14,167 nt of DNA, from contig CAZIRO010000061.1 in the NCBI GenBank assembly GCA_964541595.1, positions 1 to 14,167 of the forward strand. Reading direction: 5' to 3'. This document shows positions 5,410 through 12,029 of this stretch, in pieces. The translations under genes were made by a program, and so were the position numbers. This DNA comes from CAZIRO01 sp964541595 (GTDB lineage Bacteria > Acidobacteriota > HRBIN11). Numbering within the stretch: the first letter of the stretch is position 1; each line of letters begins with the position of its first letter. The notes under the pieces were generated by a model. It saw nothing but the letters and a program-made list of their open reading frames with translations, did not search any database and was not told where the DNA came from.

Positions 5410-7257
5410 TCACTTCTCTTCCCGTCTGCGTTGCCAGGCGATACCGATGGCGACCATCCAGCCGGTGAGGAGCACCAGCATGGCAATCCGCGCTCCCCAC
5501 TGATAGACATTGCCGGCACGAATCTTTGGCAACGCGTCGTTCCATCCCCAGTACGCGAGTATCGCCAGAAGGATCGCCGGAGTGACGAACTGAATCACCG
5601 GCCGGAAAAATCCCGGGACCCGGATGTCTGCACCTTTATGGAGCTCTTCCCATGCGTTGCGGACCCCATAGATCCAGCAGAAAATGATCGTTTCGATCAG
5701 CGCAAACAACACAAGACCGAACGTCCCGGCCCAGAAATCCATTTCGTCCAGCCAGTCCGACCAGAGCACACAGGGAATGGAAAATACCAGGATCAGTGTT
5801 CCCGTAATGAGTGCGGAATGCAAACGCGGGACACGCAGTTCATCCTGCAGGAACGCCATCGTCGGCTGAGAAAGCGCAACCGATGACGTGATGCCGGCGA
5901 AGAACAGCAGCAGGAACCACATCGCCCCGAACAGCGCACCGGCCGGGAGTTTCTGAAAGATCAGCGGCATGGCGACGAACCCGAGATTGAACGCACCCCC
6001 GGCGGCAATCTCCTGCGTGGCCACCAGCCCGAAAAACGCGACGGATGCCGGAATCGCGATCGTGCCCCCCAGGACGACCTCTGCAAATTCATTCGTCGAT
6101 GCCGTGGCCAGTCCGGTCAGCACGATATCGTCCTCATCGGACAGATAACTCGCATAGGTCTGGATCGCACCGGTACCCACACTCAGGGTAAAGAAAATCT
6201 GTCCGGCCGCGGCAAGCAGAATCATCCCCAGCGTGGGCGCAATGACCGTCGTCCAGTGGGTATCCGGATTCTGGTTCTGACGGTTTTGATAGTCCACCCA
6301 GGCCCTGACGTGTTCACCGCGAAACACATCGGTTGGAAACAGGACGAGTTGCACGGCGATGGCTTCCGAATTCTGCAGACGTCCCACACGGATACGAACT
6401 TTTGTCTGCAATGCGGCACGTTCCCGATCGTCCCATCCGTCGTACGGCAGTCGTGCGCAGAACGGGACCTGGGTTTCCGCGCAGGTGGTAATCCGAAAAC
6501 TATTCGGATCAAATGCCTCTTCCGGATGAACGGTCACCACGTGATGTTTCGGCAGGTGCGGTACCCAGATATATGCCAGACCGGCCATTGCATTCCGATG
6601 CGGAAATCGGGGATCCGGTGCCCCCAGAATGAGTACGCGAATGGCCAGGATAATGGCCAGGATGAACAGTGTGGGCATGGCCACCTTGGCCAGCCGTTCG
6701 ATGCCCCCGGCGATACCGCGTGCCAGCACGGCGACGTTAATGAAGAGCGTGACCACATAAAACAGGATGGCATACGGGAGCCACCCCGCGATGCGCATTT
6801 TCAGGGAAATGAAGTCACCCAGGAATTCCCTGGCCGCCGCAAAGGATTCCGCGCCGAAGTACTGTTTGGTCAGGGAGAAAAAACTGTACGCGAGCGTCCA
6901 CGATTCGATATACGTGTAGTAGATCACAATCGCAAGCGGCATAAAGACACCGAGCGCGCCGATATATTTGGCGATCGGTACACGCCACATCTTGTCATAC
7001 ATGCCCGGCAGGGACCCGTGTCCATGCCGGCCTCCGAACCGGCCGATACCCCATTCGATCCACATCAACGGAATACCCAACAGCAGGAACGCCAGAAAGT
7101 ACGGAATCATGAACGCGCCGCCGCCGTTCGACGCAGCCTGTACGGGAAACCGCAGGAAGTTCCCCAATCCGACGGCATTTCCGGCCATTGCGAGGATCAG
7201 GCCGATGCGGGAGGCCCATCGCTCACGTTCCCGTTCCACCCCGGCGAGTTCCACCAT
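5410..7257 (-). CDS. Neurotransmitter:sodium symporter (NSS/SNF family) transporter with large extracytoplasmic insertion
   Basis: This 615-residue inner-membrane protein shows the NSS signature in helix 1 (residues 26-38, GNAVGLGNFLRFP), the unwound segment that binds Na+ and substrate in LeuT. Helix 6 carries the matching FFTLSVGTGAIQTYASY (355-371). About 11-12 membrane helices are visible. NSS members import amino acids or related amines with Na+; the substrate here cannot be read. Residues about 235-335, between helices 5 and 6, form a roughly 100-residue polar, beta-rich insertion with two cysteines (259, 267), far longer than this loop in LeuT. ATG 7257 is preceded by AAGGAGGG (7265-7272) at 7 nt. 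The small one-helix gene follows; the aminotransferase is divergent. Confidence 0.9.
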   Translation of the reverse strand: MVELAGVERERERWASRIGLILAMAGNAVGLGNFLRFPVQAASNGGGAFMIPYFLAFLLLGIPLMWIEWGIGRFGGRHGHGSLPGMYDKMWRVPIAKYIGALGVFMPLAIVIYYTYIESWTLAYSFFSLTKQYFGAESFAAAREFLGDFISLKMRIAGWLPYAILFYVVTLFINVAVLARGIAGGIERLAKVAMPTLFILAIILAIRVLILGAPDPRFPHRNAMAGLAYIWVPHLPKHHVVTVHPEEAFDPNSFRITTCAETQVPFCARLPYDGWDDRERAALQTKVRIRVGRLQNSEAIAVQLVLFPTDVFRGEHVRAWVDYQNRQNQNPDTHWTTVIAPTLGMILLAAAGQIFFTLSVGTGAIQTYASYLSDEDDIVLTGLATASTNEFAEVVLGGTIAIPASVAFFGLVATQEIAAGGAFNLGFVAMPLIFQKLPAGALFGAMWFLLLFFAGITSSVALSQPTMAFLQDELRVPRLHSALITGTLILVFSIPCVLWSDWLDEMDFWAGTFGLVLFALIETIIFCWIYGVRNAWEELHKGADIRVPGFFRPVIQFVTPAILLAILAYWGWNDALPKIRAGNVYQWGARIAMLVLLTGWMVAIGIAWQRRREEK

Positions 7258-7296
7258 GGGGGCGCCCTCCTTGAGAAATCCCGATGCCGAACGGTT

Positions 7297-7325
7297 ACTT
7301 TACCGGAAAACCGCGTGGGATGCAA
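7297..7325 (-). promoter_or_regulatory. Weak candidate promoter for the symporter gene
   Basis: On the - strand, TTGCAT (7320-7325) and TAAAGT (7297-7302) are 17 nt apart, about 40 nt before the ATG at 7257. The hexamers match the consensus only partly (3 and 4 of 6), but the position suits the gene. Confidence 0.3.
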
Positions 7326-7340
7326 TGAAACTTCCCGCCG

Positions 7341-7593
7341 GGGGTCAGGTCTCGGGTCTCAGGTGTCAGGTCCCAGGTCCCAGGGGTCAGGTGCCGGGAG
7401 TTTGGGAAACGACCAGCGGTGCATGCATGCACCGCATGGACGTGAACCCTGGAGTGGCCGTGGGCGAGCACACATGTGTCGTTCAATGACCACAACGATG
7501 CCATCGCCACAACCGTGACCGGGTGACCCCGGATCGGTCGCCCCTGAGACCCGGGACCTGAGACCCGAGACCTGACACCGGACACCCGAGACC
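7341..7593. repeat. Inverted pair of heptamer (GGTNNCR) arrays in the divergent intergenic region
   Basis: Eight 7-bp units (GGGGTCA, GGTCTCG, GGTCTCA, GGTGTCA, GGTCCCA twice, GGGGTCA, GGTGCCG) occupy 7341-7396. Seven units in reverse complement (TGAGACC, CGGGACC, TGAGACC, CGAGACC, TGACACC, GGACACC, CGAGACC) occupy 7545-7593. The roughly 150 bp between hold a perfect 18-bp palindrome CGGTGCATGCATGCACCG (7417-7434) and no gene. The two arms can pair into a long imperfect stem. Confidence 0.65.
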
Positions 7594-7594
7594 C

Positions 7595-7623
7595 TCGCCA
7601 TTCATATGGGGTTCCGGTATAAT
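7595..7623 (+). promoter_or_regulatory. Sigma70-type promoter of the aminotransferase gene
   Basis: TCGCCA (7595-7600, 4 of 6) and a perfect TATAAT (7618-7623) are 17 nt apart, directly after the heptamer array. The leader to ATG 7718 would be about 88 nt. Confidence 0.5.
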
Positions 7624-7717
7624 GCGATGCGTCGATGTCCAGAAACCGGAATCCATATGGCGCGAAAAACGTCCATCCACACGCACACCCCGGTATGAAC
7701 ACACAGGAGGCGTGTAT

Positions 7718-9091
7718 ATGTCCGAATACAGTGCACCCCATATTCACGTTCCTCCCCCCGGTCCCAACGCGCGGGCTATTCTGGAAAAGGATGCTCGATA
7801 CTGTTCCCCATCGTATACGCGTGCATATCCCTTCGTGATGGCGCGAGGAGAAGGCGTCATCGTCGAAGACGTCGATGGGAATCGGTATCTGGATTTTACT
7901 TCCGGCGTCGCCGTATTGAACACCGGCCACCGCCATCCGGCCATCCTTGCGGCGATACAACGCCAGCTGGAGCGGTTTCTGCACATGGCCGGAACGGATT
8001 TCTATTACGGTGTAATGGCCGATCTTGCCGAGCGTCTTGCCCAACTCCCGGGCGCCGGCGATTGGAAGGTCTTTTTTACCAATTCCGGCACGGAATCCGT
8101 CGAGGCCGCGTTGAAACTCGCCCGCTGGGTTACCGGCCGTCCCGGTTTCATTGCGTTTTACGGGGCGTTTCACGGGCGAACCTGCGGTGCACTCTCTTTA
8201 ACGGCTTCGAAAGCCGTGCATCATCATCGATTTGCACCGTTGATCGGACCGGTATATCATGCGCCCTATCCCAACCCGTATCGACCACCGGCAGGTGTCG
8301 ATCCCCATCGGGTAACGGAATACACCATCGATTTTATCGTCCATCACATTCTGCAACGTGCAACACATCCGGAAAACATCGCGGCCATTATCGTGGAACC
8401 CATTCAGGGTGAAGGCGGTTACGTATTCCCTCCGGACGATTTCCTGCCGCGTTTACGGGAACTCGCCGATCAGTACGGGATCTTACTCATCGTGGACGAA
8501 ATCCAGACCGGTTTCGGCCGTACGGGTCGATGGTTTGCCTACCAGCACACGGGCGTCCAGCCGGACATCATCTGTCTGGCCAAGGGCATTGCGTCGGGTC
8601 TGCCCATGGGCGCGATGCTCGCCCGCGCCCATCTCATGACATGGCCGAGCGGTGCGCATGCGAATACGTTCGGCGGCAACCCGGTCGCCTGTGCGGCCGC
8701 GCTGGCCACGATCGATCTCCTGGCCAACGGACTCATGGACCACGCCACGGCCATGGGCACGTACCTTGTGGAACAACTGCGTGCACTTCAGGACCGTCAT
8801 CCCCACATCGGCCGGGTGGAAGGGCGTGGACTCATGGTCGCCGTGGAGATCGTGGACCACCCGGAGCATCGACGACCGTTTCCCGAAATGCGGAACGAGA
8901 TCGTGCTGCGGTGCTTCGAACGCGGGCTTCTGCTCCTGGGGTGCGGGGACAGCACGATTCGGTTTATTCCACCACTGGTTGTTGAACGTGTGCACATCGA
9001 CGCAGCGGTCCGTGTGTTCGAGCAGGTCGTCGCGGAGTACGAAACCACACTCGCGCAGTACGAGTTCAAAAAGCGATCAGCGCAATCTTGA
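7718..9091 (+). CDS. Class-III PLP-dependent aminotransferase (acetylornithine/4-aminobutyrate aminotransferase family)
   Basis: This 457-residue cytoplasmic enzyme starts at ATG 7718, 7 nt after AGGAGG (7705-7710); a longer in-frame start would lie within the leader. Class-III features are complete: the PGPNARAILEKD opening, DGNRYLDFTSGVAVLNTGHRHP (53-74), the phosphate-binding NSGTES (122-127), YGAFHGRT (148-155), VEPIQGEGGY (226-235), VDEIQTGFGRTG with Asp260 for the pyridine nitrogen, catalytic Lys289 in CLAKGIASGLPMGAM, and TFGGNP (317-322). It transfers an amino group from an omega-amino donor (ornithine, acetylornithine, GABA or a similar amine) to 2-oxoglutarate. The PGP-type N-terminus resembles the archaeal/bacterial ornithine and GABA aminotransferase or racemase group, so the substrate is open. 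The 3' end overlaps the convergent mlaD-like gene by 26 bp. Confidence 0.9.
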   Translation: MSEYSAPHIHVPPPGPNARAILEKDARYCSPSYTRAYPFVMARGEGVIVEDVDGNRYLDFTSGVAVLNTGHRHPAILAAIQRQLERFLHMAGTDFYYGVMADLAERLAQLPGAGDWKVFFTNSGTESVEAALKLARWVTGRPGFIAFYGAFHGRTCGALSLTASKAVHHHRFAPLIGPVYHAPYPNPYRPPAGVDPHRVTEYTIDFIVHHILQRATHPENIAAIIVEPIQGEGGYVFPPDDFLPRLRELADQYGILLIVDEIQTGFGRTGRWFAYQHTGVQPDIICLAKGIASGLPMGAMLARAHLMTWPSGAHANTFGGNPVACAAALATIDLLANGLMDHATAMGTYLVEQLRALQDRHPHIGRVEGRGLMVAVEIVDHPEHRRPFPEMRNEIVLRCFERGLLLLGCGDSTIRFIPPLVVERVHIDAAVRVFEQVVAEYETTLAQYEFKKRSAQS

Positions 9092-10100
9092 CAGCGAGAT
9101 ATTTCTTTGGATTCTTGCGAATATCGGCGATCAGACGACGCACATCCGTAACGGCTTCCCGTACATCCCGATACAGCGTCGGATCGCGCAGCAGTTGATA
9201 CAGTGTGCCGTTCGGGTTCTGGTCCGGATCGAGGAGCAGGCGGATTTGCTGGAGCGTTGCCGTGAGTTCCTCGTACAGGCGTTCATCCTGTAACAGACGG
9301 CCGGCCGTGCCTTCACCCGATTCCAGCCGTGTGGCAATCCGGTGCAACCGGTCCAGTGTCTCTCCGAGTTGCCGGGCGCGATCCGGGTCGTACAGCAGCA
9401 TCCCGACGACGGTGGATCGATCCCGAAGGCGCTGCACTGTCTGTTCCAGGTCCCGATACAGGGTCGCGTCGTGAATCAATCGGCCCAGGGTACCCTGACC
9501 GTGGGCGATCGCGGCGACCGTCGTTTTGACCTGATCTCGCAGTTCCGGATCGTTGACCAGCGCGCCGACCAGACCCTCGCCCCGTGTGATCTGTTCCACC
9601 ACTCCACGTGCGCGTTCGAGTGTCTCCTGAAGTTCATCTACCAGCGCAGCAAACCTGGGGACCAGGGCTTCATAATCGAACACTTCCGTTGCCGGAATCA
9701 CACTGCCCGGGGGTAAAGACGCCTTCTGCGGTGACCCCGCGCGAATGTCGATATACCGATCCCCCAGGAGACCCAGACTCTTGACAGCCGCCACGGAATC
9801 CGCACGAATCCGGTGCTGGAACTGTGCGTTCAGGCGAAGGTGGATGCGTACACCGGGACCGTCCGGATTGAACTCAATAGCCCGGACGGACCCGACCTCG
9901 ATACCATCGATCATCACAAGTGATCCGACATACAATCCAGACGCAGTGGGCAGAACGACGTAATACGACACTTTGGGCTGCCAGAACCCGCCGCTTTCTC
10001 CGCCCACGGCAATAATTCCGATCATCAACAGGATCACCGCCAGGGTAATCGATATCCCCACGATCACGTCGCGCCATCCGAGCCGTCGACGTAACTGCAT
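9066..10100 (-). CDS. mlaD: MlaD-like MCE-domain protein of a phospholipid ABC transporter
   Basis: This 344-residue protein has an N-terminal membrane anchor (residues 12-33, VIVGISITLAVILLMIGII), then an MCE domain (about 42-122: YYVVLPTASGLYVGSLVMIDGIEVGSV ... SLGLLGDRYIDI). The helical C-terminal part of about 200 residues repeats a motif of the form GxxGxLixDxxLYxxL and ends near NPKKYL. MCE proteins form hexameric rings that bind the MlaE-type permease and conduct lipid across the periplasm. ATG 10100 was chosen because the anchor begins right there and GGAG lies 9 nt upstream; GTG 10160 falls in repeat-like DNA. It is last in the operon, 161 bp after the ATPase gene, and its stop overlaps the end of the aminotransferase. 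E. coli MlaD is much shorter; long C-termini are common in other phyla. Confidence 0.85.
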   Translation of the reverse strand: MQLRRRLGWRDVIVGISITLAVILLMIGIIAVGGESGGFWQPKVSYYVVLPTASGLYVGSLVMIDGIEVGSVRAIEFNPDGPGVRIHLRLNAQFQHRIRADSVAAVKSLGLLGDRYIDIRAGSPQKASLPPGSVIPATEVFDYEALVPRFAALVDELQETLERARGVVEQITRGEGLVGALVNDPELRDQVKTTVAAIAHGQGTLGRLIHDATLYRDLEQTVQRLRDRSTVVGMLLYDPDRARQLGETLDRLHRIATRLESGEGTAGRLLQDERLYEELTATLQQIRLLLDPDQNPNGTLYQLLRDPTLYRDVREAVTDVRRLIADIRKNPKKYLAVKIALIAF

Positions 10101-10261
10101 GGCCGAACGCTCCGTAATAATATGTTGTTCAACCGACCCCGGGACCAGGAAACGGGACACGGTGGATCCCGCCGCGGTCGCACGCGTTCCCCGTCCCGTG
10201 GGATTGCCGACCTCCTGTACCCCGCATTCCCCGTCGCTTTCCGGATCCCGGTCCTCCCGCC
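10101..10261 (-). other. 161-bp spacer between mlaF-like and mlaD-like genes
   Basis: This is the largest gap within the operon. It contains no stop codon in the mlaD frame and an AGGAGGT sequence (10210-10216) with no start codon at proper distance. At 10139-10160 it carries a diverged copy of the GGGACAGG-type repeat found at 3532-3682. The spacer may be an expanded repeat remnant, or part of a longer mlaD N-terminus. Confidence 0.4.
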
Positions 10262-11200
10262 CTATCGGAGTTCGACCTCGGCCACCCGTTCCATTTTTCC
10301 GATAAACGCCCGGACATACGGATCGGTACAGCGCAGCAACGCTCGTAACGGGCCGCAGAACCGTACCCGACCCTCGTGCAGGACCATGAATTCCGTGGTG
10401 ATCGACGGGTCCTCCAGATCCCGTTCCTCAATAGCCCAGGTGTCGTTTCTCCGAACCCACCGGGTGGTCGCGATACGGAAGGCGTCTTCGAGTTTATGCG
10501 TGACCACGACGGACGTCACGCCCCGGACATCGCGCAACTTGACGATGAGATCCACGATCGTGCGTGTCGTGATCGGGTCCAGACCCGCCGTGGGTTCGTC
10601 ATACAACAGGATATCCGGTTCCGTGACCAGTGCACGCGCGATTCCCGCCCGACGTCGCATGCCACCACTCAGTTCCGCCGGGAGTTTATCGCCGTGGCCG
10701 TTCAGGCCGACCCATTGAAGTACCTGATGCGCGCGGGCACGGGCTTCTTCCATCGGCAGGTGCAACCGTTCAACGAGTGGAAACAGGACGTTTTCTTCCA
10801 GCGTGAGGGAATCAAACAGTGCGCCTTCCTGAAAGACGAGTCCCATACAACCGCGCAATTCAATCAACTGGCGTTCGGGCATCCGGCTGATTTCATAACC
10901 GTCGATCCAGATCTCGCCGCGCGAGGGACGGATCAACCCGATGGCCAGTCGCAGGATCGTGGTTTTCCCCGCGCCACTCGCACCGAGGATGACCAGACTG
11001 CCGCCCGGCATCACCTGGAAATGGATATCCCGCAGGATCGGCGCTTCCGGATCATCGAGCCAGTAGTCCACATGTACGAACCGCAGAATGGGTCGACCAC
11101 CCGAACGATCCAGCCGACATTTCACGTCCGACCGTGTACGGCGTAACCATCGACGTGCCCACTGCCACACCATGGGTCGTACCCAATCGGGCGGATTCAC
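10262..11200 (-). CDS. mlaF: MlaF-like ATP-binding protein of a phospholipid ABC transporter
   Basis: This is a 312-residue cytoplasmic ATPase with all ABC motifs: Walker A GASGAGKT (73-80), Q-loop Gln124, signature LSGGM (177-181), Walker B ILLYDE (197-202) followed by PTAGLDP, and H-loop His235. The FQEGALFDSLTLEENV and LSGGMRRRAGIARAL wording is typical of MlaF/Ttg2A ATPases. It would power lipid movement through the MlaE-like permease. An insertion of about 25 residues after the H-loop (246-270) and a basic N-terminal extension of about 37 residues are unusual. GTG 11200 is taken as the start, but no ribosome site fits it; ATG 11173 is an alternative. A GAGGTG motif at the mlaE stop is well spaced only for an ATC codon. 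It starts 33 bp after the permease gene. Confidence 0.9.
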   Translation of the reverse strand: MNPPDWVRPMVWQWARRWLRRTRSDVKCRLDRSGGRPILRFVHVDYWLDDPEAPILRDIHFQVMPGGSLVILGASGAGKTTILRLAIGLIRPSRGEIWIDGYEISRMPERQLIELRGCMGLVFQEGALFDSLTLEENVLFPLVERLHLPMEEARARAHQVLQWVGLNGHGDKLPAELSGGMRRRAGIARALVTEPDILLYDEPTAGLDPITTRTIVDLIVKLRDVRGVTSVVVTHKLEDAFRIATTRWVRRNDTWAIEERDLEDPSITTEFMVLHEGRVRFCGPLRALLRCTDPYVRAFIGKMERVAEVELR

Positions 11201-11233
11201 ACTGTTCCGGCGGTTGTATCCGATGGTGCCACC

Positions 11234-12010
11234 TCAAAAATGACCCACCCAGAGAATGAATGTGATGAATATTTCATTGAAGAAGTAGTCCGCAATAAGG
11301 ATGGCGATCGATGTCAACACGACGGTCGAGGTCGTCGATCGCCCGACCCCCTCGGAACCGCCCGTGGTCATCATTCCCTGATAACTCCCCACCCACGCGA
11401 TAATTGTACCAAAAATGAACGGTTTCAGGAATCCGAGTACGACGTCGTCCGTAAAGAGCACGTTCGCTGCCGATGACCAGTAAAACGATGGACGGACCTG
11501 ATACTTGATATCGGCGACCAGCGCACCTCCCCAGAGACCGACGAAACAGGAAAGCACGGTCAGCACCGGTGCCATGACGAGCAACGCCAGCCAGCGGGGC
11601 AATGCGAGTTTGCGAACGGGATCCAGTCCGATGGCCCGCAGTGCGCTGATCTGTTCGGTGACTGCCATGGATCCGAGTTCAGACGCGATCCCGGCACCGA
11701 CCCGTCCGGCAAGCATCAGTGCGGTCAGCACAGGGCCGAGTTCCCGCACCATGGACAGCGATACGATCCGTCCCAGGTAGTATTTTGCCCCGAACTGTGC
11801 AAGCGTGTATCCGCTCTGGAGCGATAGAACACCGCCGGTAAACAGCCCCGTCAACAGGATGACCGGCAGGGAACCGATCCCCATCGTGTACATATAGTAC
11901 ATGCTTTCACGAAGGTACAGTGGCGGTGTCACCACGCATCGGAACAGATGAAGTACAAAACCGGTAAACGTCTGGACATGAAAAAACCACCGTTTCAGTG
12001 TCTCCATCAT
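11234..12010 (-). CDS. mlaE: MlaE-like permease of a phospholipid ABC transporter
   Basis: This 258-residue membrane protein has about five hydrophobic segments and the conserved MlaE/YrbE core SMVRELGPVLTALMLAGRVG (residues 86-105), then ELGSMAVTEQISALRAIGLDP (111-131) and TTGGSEGVGRSTTSTVV near the end. Two copies would form the membrane channel between the MlaF dimer and the MlaD ring. The frame is open upstream to 12625, but that part overlaps the glycosyltransferase gene in another frame and reads as arginine/serine-rich noise. ATG 12010 is used; GTG 12016, with GGGAAG 6 nt upstream, is equally possible. It begins 19 bp after the glycosyltransferase stop, so the two are surely co-transcribed. 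Confidence 0.9.
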   Translation of the reverse strand: MMETLKRWFFHVQTFTGFVLHLFRCVVTPPLYLRESMYYMYTMGIGSLPVILLTGLFTGGVLSLQSGYTLAQFGAKYYLGRIVSLSMVRELGPVLTALMLAGRVGAGIASELGSMAVTEQISALRAIGLDPVRKLALPRWLALLVMAPVLTVLSCFVGLWGGALVADIKYQVRPSFYWSSAANVLFTDDVVLGFLKPFIFGTIIAWVGSYQGMMTTGGSEGVGRSTTSTVVLTSIAILIADYFFNEIFITFILWVGHF

Positions 12011-12029
12011 GGACACGGTACACTTCCCA

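Noticed and set aside
6256..7518. 420-residue + strand frame antisense to the symporter
   Set aside because: It is a mirror of the symporter gene, with histidine/glutamine/proline-rich composition, no domain and no ribosome site.
7341..7593. CRISPR array
   Set aside because: The 7-bp units are contiguous and degenerate, with no spacers, no 20-40-bp repeats and no cas genes nearby.
7295..8173. 292-residue - strand frame across the intergenic region and aminotransferase start
   Set aside because: It reads through the heptamer arrays and is antisense to conserved aminotransferase residues.
10101..10160. Upstream GTG start for the MlaD-like gene
   Set aside because: It lies in sequence related to the 3532-3682 repeat, lacks a ribosome site, and would add a tail before the membrane anchor not expected for MCE proteins.
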